64,000 bases of DNA from Clavibacter californiensis (GCF_021952865.1 NZ_CP040792.1:248001-312000), one strand, 5' to 3'; numbered from the stretch's first letter, positions 18,374-26,974 are shown. Translations and numbers: made by a program. Notes: generated by a model not told the origin, from the sequence alone.

Positions 18374-19264
18374 TCAGGCGGTCGGCATCCTCAGCAGCGC
18401 GCCCTGCTCGCGGCAGGTGGCCGCGGCGATCGCCATGCAGGTGCGGAGCATCGCCTCGCCCTCCGCGGGCGTGCGCGGCGCACCCCGGCGCACGATGGCG
18501 TCGGCCGCGGCGGCGAGGCACGCGTCGCCGGCGCCCATGGTGTCGACGACGGGCCGCGGATCCGGCGCGATGCCCGCCGCGACCACCTCGCCGCCCTCGA
18601 GCTGCACGGACGCGCCGCGCGCGCCCTCGGTCGCGAGCACGAGGCGGCTGCCCGCGTCGTGCAGCTGCGCGCGCGCGTCGGCCAGCGCTCCCATGCCGAG
18701 CAGCGCGGTGTCGTCGTCGCCGATCTTCACGAGCAGCGACTCCGCGGCCGCGCGCGCGAACCCGGCGCGGAACCGCGCGGCGTCATGCAGCATGCCGGCG
18801 CGCGGGTTCGGGTCGACGAGGAGGCGCTCTCGCGGATCCCGCACGGCGGCCAGGAGCTCGTCGGCCTGCGCGTGGTCGTCGTACGGGAAGCAGCTCACGA
18901 CCACGAGCGATGCCGCATCCAGCGCCGCCCGCTCCGCCTCGCCGATGCGCACGCGCCGGTTCCACGCGGCCTCGTTGAAGGAGTAGCGCGGCTCGCCGTC
19001 CTCGCGCTCGCTCACCGCGACGGAGGTCCCCGACGGGCCGGCGGTGGCGATGAGCTCGACCCCGTGCGCGTCGAGCTCGGCGCGGATCCGGCTGCCGTGC
19101 TCGTCGTCGCCGACCATCGCGACGAGCTGCACGCGGTGGCCGAGGATCGCGAGGCCGACGGCGACGTTGAGCGCGGCGCCGCCGACGAACGCGGTCTCCT
19201 CGCCGCCCTCGCGGATGAGGTCGATCAGGGCGTCGCCGACGACGACGATGGGCTGGTCATGCAT
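18374..19264 (-). CDS. PfkB-family carbohydrate kinase (fructokinase-like)
   Basis: A 296-residue sugar kinase of the ribokinase/PfkB family. The N-terminal signature is VGGAALNVAVGLAILGHRV and the C-terminal ATP/catalytic motif VVDTMGAGDACLAA has the base Asp in GAGD. The ATG overlaps the end of the LacI gene by 8 bases, so the regulator and kinase are co-transcribed. Opposite them is a CUT2 importer, so the kinase probably phosphorylates the sugar that importer brings in; fructose or a similar sugar is a guess based on PfkB plus an FrcBCA-like importer. Confidence 0.85.
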   Translation of the reverse strand: MHDQPIVVVGDALIDLIREGGEETAFVGGAALNVAVGLAILGHRVQLVAMVGDDEHGSRIRAELDAHGVELIATAGPSGTSVAVSEREDGEPRYSFNEAAWNRRVRIGEAERAALDAASLVVVSCFPYDDHAQADELLAAVRDPRERLLVDPNPRAGMLHDAARFRAGFARAAAESLLVKIGDDDTALLGMGALADARAQLHDAGSRLVLATEGARGASVQLEGGEVVAAGIAPDPRPVVDTMGAGDACLAAAADAIVRRGAPRTPAEGEAMLRTCMAIAAATCREQGALLRMPTA

Positions 19265-20312
19265 GGCGGGGGACCTCTCCGGAGCCTCGGACGATGAGCG
19301 TGGTGGGGACGACGACGGTCTGCGCGGGGCCGGCGTCCCCGTCGAGCCGGGCGAAGACGCGCTCGGCGGCGGCGTGGCCGATGCCCGACGGGTCCTGCGC
19401 GATCACGGTGACGGCCGGATCCAGCAGGGCCGCCAGCGGCAGGTCGTCGAAGCCGACGAGCGCGATGCGCCGGTGGGCGCCGTGCCGCCGGAGGGCCGTG
19501 ATGACGCCGATGGTGATGAGGTTCTGCCCGCTGACGATCGCGGTCGGCGGCTCGGGCAGGGCGAGCAGTCGCTCGGCGAGCGCCTCGGCCACGCGCTCGT
19601 CCGAGGCGCCGTCGAGGACGAGCTCGGGCGCCACGGGCAGCCCGCGACGCTGCATCTCCTCGACGAAGCCGCGCTCGCGCTCCCGGGCCGTGAAGATCTC
19701 CGGGCGGTCGCCGAGGAACGCGATCCGGCGGTGACCCTGGTCCGCGAGGTGCGCGACGGCCCGGGAGATGCCGGCCGCGTTGTCGACGATGACCGAGTCG
19801 GCCTCGAGCCCGGTGGGCACGCGGTCGACGAACACGAGCGGGGTGCCGCGCGACGCCGCGACGCCGAGGTAGGCCTGGGTGGGCGCGATGGTGGTGAGGA
19901 TGAGCCCGTCGACCCGGCGGGCGAGGAACGCGTCGACGGAGGAGCGCTCGCGCTCGGGGTCGTCGTCGAGGCTCGAGGCGAAGACGGCGACGCGGCGCTC
20001 CTTGGCCACCTCCTCGACCGCGCGATGCACGGCTCCCGAGAACGGGTTGGCGACGCTGCCGACGAGGAGGCCGAGCGTGTTGGTGCGCCGGTCGGCGCGG
20101 CGCAGGTTGCCGGCGTGGAGATCCGGCTGGTACTGCAGCTGCTCCACGGCCGCCCGCACCCGGGCGGTCATCTCCGCGGAGACGTTCGGTTCGCCGTTGA
20201 CCACGCGCGACACGGTCTTGATGCCGACGCCCGCGAGCCGCGCCACGTGCTTCATCGTGGGGCGGCGCGCGCCCGACGTCGGGTCGGGCGGGGATCCGGA
20301 CGGGGATCCCAT
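19257..20312 (-). CDS. LacI-family transcriptional regulator
   Basis: A 351-residue LacI regulator. The helix-turn-helix and hinge helix are MKHVARLAGVGIKTVSRVVN through NVSAEMTARV; the rest is a periplasmic-binding-protein-like domain with LGLLVGSVANPFSG and the dimer end. The start is uncertain: ATG 20312 is chosen because it leaves an operator-like dyad (20319-20332) outside the gene; GTG 20333 would add seven residues. It is co-transcribed with the PfkB kinase and probably represses both itself and the divergent importer, with the sugar or its phosphate as inducer. Confidence 0.88.
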   Translation of the reverse strand: MGSPSGSPPDPTSGARRPTMKHVARLAGVGIKTVSRVVNGEPNVSAEMTARVRAAVEQLQYQPDLHAGNLRRADRRTNTLGLLVGSVANPFSGAVHRAVEEVAKERRVAVFASSLDDDPERERSSVDAFLARRVDGLILTTIAPTQAYLGVAASRGTPLVFVDRVPTGLEADSVIVDNAAGISRAVAHLADQGHRRIAFLGDRPEIFTARERERGFVEEMQRRGLPVAPELVLDGASDERVAEALAERLLALPEPPTAIVSGQNLITIGVITALRRHGAHRRIALVGFDDLPLAALLDPAVTVIAQDPSGIGHAAAERVFARLDGDAGPAQTVVVPTTLIVRGSGEVPRHA

Positions 20313-20318
20313 CGGGGA

Positions 20319-20332
20319 TGACAACGGTGTCA
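20319..20332. promoter_or_regulatory. LacI-type operator, copy 1
   Basis: TGACAACGGTGTCA is a 14-base near-palindrome (one central mismatch) directly upstream of the LacI start. It matches the copy at 20398-20411 in 12 of 14 positions. The CG-centred dyad with TGACA/TGTCA arms is of the usual LacI-family form. Suggests autoregulation of lacI-kinase. Confidence 0.65.
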
Positions 20333-20361
20333 CGAAAGGGTCTCGCTCTCTGCGCGGTGGC

Positions 20362-20391
20362 TTGACCTTATCGGGTCCCACCCGGTAGACC
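20362..20391 (+). promoter_or_regulatory. Promoter of the CUT2 importer operon
   Basis: TTGACC (20362-20367) and TAGACC (20386-20391) are spaced 18 bases, giving a start near 20397, immediately before the operator at 20398-20411 and 50 bases before the binding-protein ATG. TTGACC is one base from the -35 consensus, rare in this GC-rich window. Confidence 0.55.
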
Positions 20392-20397
20392 TCTACC

Positions 20398-20411
20398 TGA
20401 CAACGTTGTCG
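20398..20411. promoter_or_regulatory. LacI-type operator, copy 2
   Basis: TGACAACGTTGTCG has a perfect 12-base palindromic core GACAACGTTGTC (20399-20410). It covers the predicted transcription start of the importer operon, where a bound LacI protein would block initiation. Confidence 0.75.
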
Positions 20412-20446
20412 GGAGCGCGCTCCCACCCGAAGGACAGGATCCACCA

Positions 20447-21547
20447 ATGACGAACCGATCCCCGCGCCTCGTGCGCACCATCGCCCTCGGCTCGGCGGCC
20501 CTCATCGCCGCGGGCGGGCTCGCCGGCTGCTCCAGCTCCAGTGGAGGCTCCGGATCCGGCGGCAGCGGCGGCTCCGGCGACGTCGGCGTCTCGCTCATCG
20601 TGAAGACGACCACGAACCCCTTCTTCGTCGCGATGGAGGACGGCGCGAAGGAGGCCGCGGCGAAGGACGGCATCAATCTCACGCTCGCCGCAGGCAAGGC
20701 CGACGGCGACGAGGACACCCAGATCCAGGCCATCGAGAACGCCATCTCGAAGGGCGACAAGGGCATCCTCATCACGATCAACGGCCCGTCGGTCCTCGAC
20801 GCGATCCAGAAGGCCCGCGACGCCGGCCTCTTCGTCATCGCGCTCGACACCGCGCCCGACCCGGCCGACTCCGTCGACATCACGTTCGCCACCGACAACT
20901 TCGCCGCGGGCGAGTCCATCGGCAAGTGGGCCGCCGCGCAGCTCGGCGGCAAGAAGGCGACCATCGCCCTCCTCGACCTGTACGACGACAAGGCCATCTC
21001 GGTCGACTACAACCGCGACCAGGGCTTCCTGACCGGCATGGGCATCGACGTCGGCGACAAGGCCAAGAACGGCGACGAGGCGAAGACCGGCGACTACAGC
21101 GGCGGCGACTACGAGATCGTCGGCAACGAGGCCACGCAGGGCGCCGAGGACGGCGGCCGCACGGCGATGGAGACGCTGCTGTCGAAGGACCCGGACATCA
21201 ACGTCGTCTACACGATCAACGAGCCCGCCGCCTTCGGCGCTTACCAGGCGCTCCAGGCGGCCGGCAAGGAGAAGGACGTGATCCTCGTCTCGGTCGACGG
21301 CGGCTGCGCTGGCGTCAAGAACGTCAAGGAGGGCGTCATCGGGGCCACCGCGCAGCAGTACCCGGTGAAGATGGCGCAGCTCGGCGTCGAGGCCATCGCG
21401 CAGCTCGCGAAGGACGGCACCAAGCCCGCCACGAGCGCCGGCCTCGACTTCTTCGACACCGGATCCGCGCTCGTCACCGACACCCCCGTCGACGGCCTCG
21501 ACAGCATCACGGCCGACGACGCCGCGACGAAGTGCTGGGGCGAGTGA
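20447..21547 (+). CDS. Sugar ABC transporter substrate-binding lipoprotein (CUT2, FrcB/RbsB-like)
   Basis: A 366-residue type-I periplasmic binding protein. The signal peptide ends in the lipobox GLAGC (Cys28), followed by a Ser/Gly-rich linker. The mature domain begins VGVSLIVKTTTNPFFVAMEDG, the sugar-contact region of ribose/fructose binders (NPFF), and contains IALDTAP and VSVDGG contacts. First gene of a coupled operon with permease and ATPase; GTGA overlap with the permease. Fructose, ribose or another monosaccharide is likely. Confidence 0.9.
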   Translation: MTNRSPRLVRTIALGSAALIAAGGLAGCSSSSGGSGSGGSGGSGDVGVSLIVKTTTNPFFVAMEDGAKEAAAKDGINLTLAAGKADGDEDTQIQAIENAISKGDKGILITINGPSVLDAIQKARDAGLFVIALDTAPDPADSVDITFATDNFAAGESIGKWAAAQLGGKKATIALLDLYDDKAISVDYNRDQGFLTGMGIDVGDKAKNGDEAKTGDYSGGDYEIVGNEATQGAEDGGRTAMETLLSKDPDINVVYTINEPAAFGAYQALQAAGKEKDVILVSVDGGCAGVKNVKEGVIGATAQQYPVKMAQLGVEAIAQLAKDGTKPATSAGLDFFDTGSALVTDTPVDGLDSITADDAATKCWGE

Positions 21548-22593
21548 CCGTGAGCCGGACCACCGACCCGAACCCGCCCACCTCCGCCCTCGACCTCGCG
21601 AACGAGTTCCTCGACCGGCGCTCCCCCCTCGACCGGATCCGCGGGGTGCTCCACCGCTACCCCGCCGTCAGCCCCGCCGTCGTGCTGGTCCTCGCGGTCA
21701 TCGTGTTCGGCCTGCTCAACGACCGCTTCCTCGATCCCGCCAACCTGTCGCTCGTCACGCAGCAGGTCGCCGTGGTCGGCACGCTCGCGGTGGCGCAGAC
21801 GCTGATCATCCTCACCGCGGGCATCGACCTGTCGGTCGGCGCGGTCATGGTGCTCACCTCGATGGTCATCGCGCAGACCGCGAGCGAGAACGGCCTGCCG
21901 GCACCCGCCGCGCTGGCCACCGGGCTCGTCGTCGGCCTCGCGGCCGGCGCGTTCAACGGCCTGCTCGTGACGCGGCTGCGGCTCCCCCCGTTCATCGTCA
22001 CGCTCGGGACGCTGAACATCTTCGTGGCGCTCACGCTCCTCTACTCCAACGGCGCGACCATCCGCGGCGTGGACATGCCCGCAGCCCTCTCGTGGACGGG
22101 CCGCACGTTCGACCTGGCCGGGGTGAAGATCAGCTTCGGCGTGGTGCTCATGCTCGTGCTCTACATCGTGGTCGCGTTCATCCTCGGCAAGACCGCCTGG
22201 GGCCGGCACGTGTACGCGGTCGGCGACGACAAGGAGGCCGCGCGCCTCGCCGGCATCAGCGTCAACCGGGTGCTGATGAGCGTGTACCTCGCGGCCGGGG
22301 CGATCCTCGCGGTCGGCGCGTGGATCGCGATCGGCCGCAGCAACGCGGCCAGCCCGAACGCGGGCGCCGACCTCAACCTCGACTCCATCACCGCGGTGGT
22401 CATCGGCGGGACGAGCCTCTTCGGCGGCCGCGGCACCGTCTGGGGCACGCTCCTCGGCGCGCTCATCGTCGGCGTCTTCCGCAACGGGCTCTCGCTCGCG
22501 GGGCTGGACGTGCTGTACCAGACCCTCGCCGTGGGCGTCCTCATCATCGTCGCGGTCTCCGTCGACCAGTGGATCCGAAAGGTGCGCAAGTGA
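21544..22593 (+). CDS. Sugar ABC transporter permease (CUT2, FrcC/RbsC-like)
   Basis: A 349-residue permease with about ten helices. Family markers are ILTAGIDLSVGAVMVLTSM (the DLSVG motif), GLLVTRLRLPPFIVTLGT and the C-terminal VVIGGTSLFGGRGTVWGTLLGAL. The GTG at 21544 overlaps the previous stop (GTGA); an in-frame GTG at 21550 is the alternative start. Also GTGA-coupled to the ATPase downstream. Confidence 0.92.
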   Translation: MTVSRTTDPNPPTSALDLANEFLDRRSPLDRIRGVLHRYPAVSPAVVLVLAVIVFGLLNDRFLDPANLSLVTQQVAVVGTLAVAQTLIILTAGIDLSVGAVMVLTSMVIAQTASENGLPAPAALATGLVVGLAAGAFNGLLVTRLRLPPFIVTLGTLNIFVALTLLYSNGATIRGVDMPAALSWTGRTFDLAGVKISFGVVLMLVLYIVVAFILGKTAWGRHVYAVGDDKEAARLAGISVNRVLMSVYLAAGAILAVGAWIAIGRSNAASPNAGADLNLDSITAVVIGGTSLFGGRGTVWGTLLGALIVGVFRNGLSLAGLDVLYQTLAVGVLIIVAVSVDQWIRKVRK

Positions 22594-23387
22594 CCCTCAC
22601 CGACCCCGCGGGGAGCGCCCCCGCCCCGTCCCGCACGCCCGTCCTCGAGGCGAAGCGGCTCGTGAAGACCTTCGGCCGCGTGGTCGGCCTCGACGGCGTC
22701 AGCCTCGAGCTGTTCCCCGGCGAGGTGCTCGCGATCATCGGCGACAACGGCGCCGGCAAGTCGACGCTCATCAAGTGCCTCACGGGGGCCGAGACGCCCG
22801 ACGAGGGCGAGCTGTTCCTCGACGGGAAGCCCGTGTCGTTCAAGCGGCCGCAGGACGCCCGGGCCGCCGGGATCGAGACGGTCTACCAGAACCTCGCCGT
22901 CTCGCCCGCGCTCGACGTGGCGTCGAACCTCTACCTCGGGCGCGAGAAGCGGAAGAAGGGGATCCTCGGATCCGTCTTCCGCATGCTCGACACGGCCGGC
23001 ATGCGCCGCGAGGCCAAGGCGGAGCTGACCGAGCTCGGCATCTCGACGCTGCAGGACGTGACCGTGCCCGTCGAGAACCTGTCCGGCGGGCAGCGGCAGG
23101 CGGTCGCCGTGGCGCGCGCCGCGGCGTTCGGATCCAAGGTCGTGGTGCTCGACGAGCCCACCGCGGCGCTCGGCGTGCGCGAGTCGAACCAGGTGCTCGA
23201 GCTGGTGCGGAACCTGCGCGACCGGGGCATCCCGGTGATCCTCATCAGCCACAACATGCCGCAGGTGTTCGAGGTCGCCGACCGGATCCACATCCAGCGC
23301 CTGGGAAAGAAGGCCGCGACCATCACGCCGCAGTCGCACTCGATGACCGACGCCGTCGCGATCATGACGGGCGCGGCCACGGCATGA
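22590..23387 (+). CDS. Sugar ABC transporter ATP-binding protein (single-domain, FrcA-like)
   Basis: A 265-residue ATPase. Walker A GDNGAGKST, Q-loop YQNLAV, signature LSGGQRQAVAVARA, Walker B VVLDEPTAALG and the switch His in LISHNM are all present. Unlike RbsA/XylG (about 500 residues, two domains) it has one nucleotide-binding domain, as in FrcA of the rhizobial fructose system, so it must act as a homodimer. GTG start in a GTGA overlap; the next gene starts in its stop (ATGA). Confidence 0.92.
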   Translation: MTLTDPAGSAPAPSRTPVLEAKRLVKTFGRVVGLDGVSLELFPGEVLAIIGDNGAGKSTLIKCLTGAETPDEGELFLDGKPVSFKRPQDARAAGIETVYQNLAVSPALDVASNLYLGREKRKKGILGSVFRMLDTAGMRREAKAELTELGISTLQDVTVPVENLSGGQRQAVAVARAAAFGSKVVVLDEPTAALGVRESNQVLELVRNLRDRGIPVILISHNMPQVFEVADRIHIQRLGKKAATITPQSHSMTDAVAIMTGAATA

Positions 23388-23677
23388 CGGCGACGGTGCT
23401 GCACGCGGAGTTCACGGCGCTGCCGGGGCACGAGGAGCAGGTCGCGCGGATGATCGCCGACCTCGCGGAGCTCGTGCGCGCCGAGCCGGGGAACGTCGTG
23501 TTCGAGCCGTACCGGCGGGTGGAGGATCCAGCGCGCTTCGTCGTCCACGAGGTCTATCGCGACGAGGCCGCGTTCCAGGCGCACATCGGGGCGTCGTACG
23601 GCGCCGAGTTCAACGCGGCGCTCGGGCCGCTCATCGTGGAGGACGGGTCGCAGCTGACGTTCCTCGCACCCGTCTGA
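23384..23677 (+). CDS. ABM-fold protein (antibiotic biosynthesis monooxygenase-like)
   Basis: A 97-residue single-domain dimeric alpha/beta-barrel protein: first strand ATVLHAEFTALPGHEEQV, then EPGNVVFEPYRRVEDPARF and EVYRDEAAFQAHI are the ABM pattern seen in YgiN and LsrG. It is ATGA-coupled to the sugar importer ATPase, so it likely acts on the imported substrate or its phosphate rather than on an antibiotic. LsrG, an isomerase of phospho-AI-2 encoded with an ABC importer and a kinase, is a precedent. Rhamnose mutarotase shares the fold. Function is inference. Confidence 0.75.
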   Translation: MTATVLHAEFTALPGHEEQVARMIADLAELVRAEPGNVVFEPYRRVEDPARFVVHEVYRDEAAFQAHIGASYGAEFNAALGPLIVEDGSQLTFLAPV

Positions 23678-23698
23678 GCCGCGGATCCCGCGCACCCC

Positions 23699-23734
23699 GC
23701 GGCCGCCCGGCGTCTCGACGCGCCGGGCGGCCGC
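23699..23734. terminator. Strong hairpin between the importer operon and the SDR gene
   Basis: GCGGCCGCCCGGCG (23699-23712) pairs perfectly with CGCCGGGCGGCCGC (23721-23734): a 14-base stem with an 8-base loop between convergent genes, so probably a bidirectional terminator. Confidence 0.8.
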
Positions 23735-23769
23735 CTTCGTGTGCGGCTCGTGCGGATGGGGCCCCCGGA

Positions 23770-24522
23770 TCAGCGCGCCGAGTAGCCGCCGTCCACCAGG
23801 TGGTAGCTGCCGGAGATGAAGGACGCGTCGTCGCTGAGGAGGAAGAGCACGAGGGCCGCGACCTCCGTGTCCGTGCCGAGGCGGCCGGTCGCGTGCTGGC
23901 TCTCGAGGTACGCGAGCGCGTCCGCCGAGAGGGAGGAGCGCACGAGCGGGGTGTCGATGAAGCCGGGGCCGACCGCGTTGGTGCGGACGCCTCGGGCCGT
24001 GTACTCGAGCGCCGCGACCTTGGTGAGGCCGACGAGGGCGTGCTTGCTCGCGACGTAGGCGGCGCTCTGGGCGAAGCCGACGGATCCGAGCACCGAGCTC
24101 ATGTTGACGATCGCGCCGCCGCCCGCCTCCACCATCGCGGGGAGCTGGTAACGGAGGCCGTAGAAGACGCCGTCGAGGTCGACCGCGCGCGTGCGGTCCC
24201 ACGCGGCGACGTCGTAGTCGCCGATGTCGGCCGCGGGCGCGCTGATGCCGGCGTTGTTGACGGCGAGGTGCAGGGCGCCGTAGGCGCCCACCGCGTGCGC
24301 GACGGCGGCCTGCGAGTCCTCGGCCTTCGAGGTGTCCTGGCGGAACGCCGTGGCGGTGCCGCCCGCGCCCTCGATCTCGGCGACGACGCGCTCGGCCGCC
24401 TCCAGCTGGATGTCGGTGACGACGACCGACGCGCCCTCCGCGGCGAGCGCGCGCGAGATCGCGGCGCCGATGCCGCTGCCTCCGCCGGTCACGAGCGCGG
24501 TCTTCGTGTCGAACCTGGCCAT
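23770..24522 (-). CDS. Short-chain dehydrogenase/reductase
   Basis: A 250-residue classical SDR. Cofactor motif TGGGSGIG (13-20), NNAG motif (NNAGIS), catalytic Ser in NMSSVLG, and YVASK with the catalytic Tyr and Lys are present; VTDIQ with an Asp after strand 2 suggests NAD rather than NADP preference. The C-terminal SGSYHLVDGGYSAR is typical. GAGGAGG 7 bases before the ATG is a strong ribosome site. Substrate unknown; neighbours give no clue. Confidence 0.9.
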   Translation of the reverse strand: MARFDTKTALVTGGGSGIGAAISRALAAEGASVVVTDIQLEAAERVVAEIEGAGGTATAFRQDTSKAEDSQAAVAHAVGAYGALHLAVNNAGISAPAADIGDYDVAAWDRTRAVDLDGVFYGLRYQLPAMVEAGGGAIVNMSSVLGSVGFAQSAAYVASKHALVGLTKVAALEYTARGVRTNAVGPGFIDTPLVRSSLSADALAYLESQHATGRLGTDTEVAALVLFLLSDDASFISGSYHLVDGGYSAR

Positions 24523-24601
24523 GGGGATCCTCCTCGGGTCTGAGGCGGCGCGGATCCGCGCCGCTCCTCGACGGTACGCCCGCGCGATCCGTCCATCCCC
24601 G

Positions 24602-24619
24602 GTTCACCGCGCGTCCACC
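24602..24619. promoter_or_regulatory. Candidate PHO box upstream of phoX
   Basis: GTTCACC (24602-24608) and GTCCACC (24613-24619) are direct repeats with an 11-base period, the form of actinobacterial PhoP-binding PHO boxes (repeats of GTTCACC). It lies about 100 bases before the PhoX start, where an activator of phosphate-starvation genes would bind. Confidence 0.45.
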
Positions 24620-24715
24620 CGGGGGTCGGGGGCGCGCCCGCGGGTGCCAATACCTTGCAAGCGTGATGCGTCCGCCGCCCCCGCTGGGGACGCCCGAGAT
24701 CGATGGAGACCCCAC

Positions 24716-26791
24716 ATGACCCTCACCCGCGAGAACCACCACCGGCTGCTGCCGATCCTGTCCCGCGACCCGCACGCCCGCGGCAAGCGCAGCACCGTCA
24801 CCTGCCACCTCAAGTGCGACGACGCGTGCACGAAGCCGGTGCCGAACGTCACCGACAACTCCTACTTCCGCGACATCGCCGGCCGCGCCCTCTCGCGCCG
24901 CACCCTGCTCGGCGGCGCGGGCGCCGGTGCCCTCGCGATCCTCGTGGCGCAGAACGCCGCCGCCCCCGGCGCCGAGGCCGCCGCCGCGCGGGCCGCGTCG
25001 AACCTCCCCTTCCAGGCGATCACGCCGGTCGACGCCGCCGTCGACCAGTTCACCGTGCCGACCGGGTACCGCTGGCAGCCGATCATCCGCTGGGGCGACC
25101 CGCTCTTCAGCTACGCCGACGGCTTCGACGCCGACGGTCAGACCGCCAAGCTCGCGTCACGCCAGTTCGGCTACAACAACGACTACCTCGACATCATCCC
25201 GATCAACTCGCGGAACAAGGAGGCGCTCCTCGTCGCCAACCACGAGTACACGAACGAGAACATCATGTTCCCGCCCGCGGCCGACGACGCCGAGCTCGCC
25301 GAGCAGCGCCGCATCGGGAAGGCCTCGCACGGCATGTCGGTGGTCGCGCTCCGCCGCTCGACGGTCGGCCAGCCGTGGACCTACACGATCGGCCACCACC
25401 GCAACCGCCGCATCACCGCGGACACTCCCTTCGCCGTCTCCGGGCCCGCGGCGGGATCCGCGTCGCTGCGCACCAAGGACGACCCGAAGGGCACGCGCAT
25501 CCTCGGAACCCTCGGCAACTGCTCCGGCGGCACCACCCCGTGGGGCACCGTGCTCTCCGGCGAGGAGAACTTCAACGGGTACTTCCGCACCGCGGGCACC
25601 TCCGCCGCCGACAAGCGCTACGGCCTCGCCGACAAGGCGACGACCCGCGGCTGGGAGGCCATCGACCCGCGCTTCGACGCCCGCACCGCCGGCTACGAGA
25701 ACGAGCCGAACCGCTTCGGCTGGATCGTCGAGGTCGACCCGTTCGAGCCCGGCGAGGCACCCGTGAAGCACACCGCGCTCGGCCGCTTCAAGCACGAGGG
25801 CGCGAACGTGATCCTCGGCAAGAGCGGCCACGTCGCCGCGTACATGGGCGACGACGAGCGCTTCGACTACCTCTACAAGTTCGTCTCGCACGACACGATG
25901 GTCACCGGCACCACGCGCCAGGACCGCAAGCGGAACAAGCAGCTGCTCACGCGCGGCGCGCTCTATGTGGCGCGCTTCACGGGCGACTCGCCCGTCGCGG
26001 AGATCACCGGCACCGGCCAGCTCCCCTCCGACGGCTCGTTCGACGGCATCGGCGAGTGGATCCCGCTCGTGATCGACGGGGTCTGCCAGGTCCCCGGCTT
26101 CACCACCGAGGAGGCGCTCGTGCACACGCGCCTCGTCGCCGACGCGGCCGGCGCCACGAAGATGGACCGCTGCGAGGACGTCCAGCCGAGCCCCGTCACC
26201 GGCAAGATCTACGTCGCCTGCACGAACAACACCGACCGCGGCAAGGCCGGCAAGGAGGGCGCCACGGAGATGAACCCGCGGACGACCAACCGCGACGGCC
26301 ACATCGTGGAGATCACCGAGGACGGCGGCGACGCGCGCTCCACCACCTTCACCTGGAACCTGCTGCTCGTCGCGGGCGACCCGGCGAAGAACGAGTCCAC
26401 CTACTTCGCGGGCTTCCCGAAGGACAAGGTCTCGCCCATCAGCTGCCCGGACAACGTCGCGTTCGACTCCGAGGGCAACCTCTGGATCTCGACCGACGGC
26501 GCCCCGAGCACCATCGGCCTCAACGACGGCCTGTTCAAGGTCCCCGTCGAGGGCGCCGAGCGCGGCCACGTGCAGCAGTTCCTCTCGGTGCCCACCGAGG
26601 CCGAGACCTGCGGCCCGGTCGTGCACGACACCGAGGGCATGGTGTTCGTCGCGGTGCAGCACCCGGGCGAGGACGGCTCGTTCGCCGAGCAGCACTCGTT
26701 CTTCCCCGACTACGTGCCGGCCGGTGCCACCCCGGCCAAGGGCGCGTGGCGCGGACCGCGCCCGTCGGTGATCCAGGTGTGGCGGGGCTGA
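24716..26791 (+). CDS. phoX: PhoX-type alkaline phosphatase, Tat-exported
   Basis: A 691-residue PhoX/DUF839 phosphatase that releases phosphate from phosphomonoesters outside the cell; characterised members use an iron/calcium cofactor. The N-terminus has the actinobacterial lead-in TCHLKCDDACTKPVPN, then a Tat signal with Arg61-Arg62 (SRRTLLGG) and a hydrophobic stretch ending near residue 88. Family motifs include VANHEYTN, SGEENFNGYF, HEGANV and VAFDSEGNLWISTDG. GGAG lies about 8 bases before the ATG. A perfect hairpin follows the gene, and a candidate PHO box precedes it. Confidence 0.92.
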   Translation: MTLTRENHHRLLPILSRDPHARGKRSTVTCHLKCDDACTKPVPNVTDNSYFRDIAGRALSRRTLLGGAGAGALAILVAQNAAAPGAEAAAARAASNLPFQAITPVDAAVDQFTVPTGYRWQPIIRWGDPLFSYADGFDADGQTAKLASRQFGYNNDYLDIIPINSRNKEALLVANHEYTNENIMFPPAADDAELAEQRRIGKASHGMSVVALRRSTVGQPWTYTIGHHRNRRITADTPFAVSGPAAGSASLRTKDDPKGTRILGTLGNCSGGTTPWGTVLSGEENFNGYFRTAGTSAADKRYGLADKATTRGWEAIDPRFDARTAGYENEPNRFGWIVEVDPFEPGEAPVKHTALGRFKHEGANVILGKSGHVAAYMGDDERFDYLYKFVSHDTMVTGTTRQDRKRNKQLLTRGALYVARFTGDSPVAEITGTGQLPSDGSFDGIGEWIPLVIDGVCQVPGFTTEEALVHTRLVADAAGATKMDRCEDVQPSPVTGKIYVACTNNTDRGKAGKEGATEMNPRTTNRDGHIVEITEDGGDARSTTFTWNLLLVAGDPAKNESTYFAGFPKDKVSPISCPDNVAFDSEGNLWISTDGAPSTIGLNDGLFKVPVEGAERGHVQQFLSVPTEAETCGPVVHDTEGMVFVAVQHPGEDGSFAEQHSFFPDYVPAGATPAKGAWRGPRPSVIQVWRG

Positions 26792-26846
26792 CCCGCCGAG
26801 AGCTGCTCGCGGGGCGACCCGTGCGCTGATCGGGGGGCCGATCCTA

Positions 26847-26874
26847 GGGCCGGGGCGTGCGTGCGCCCCGGCCC
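26847..26874 (+). terminator. Hairpin after phoX
   Basis: GGGCCGGGGCG (26847-26857) pairs perfectly with CGCCCCGGCCC (26864-26874) around a 6-base loop, 56 bases after the phoX stop. An 11-base GC stem without a clear T-tract. Confidence 0.75.
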
Positions 26875-26974
26875 TCGTGCGTCTGCCGGTCGTGCGCGGG
26901 GACGGGTGCGCACGCGCCCGTCGTCGTGCGTGGCCGATCGCCGCGGAGGGTCGGTCGTCCGGCGCGACCGGGGC

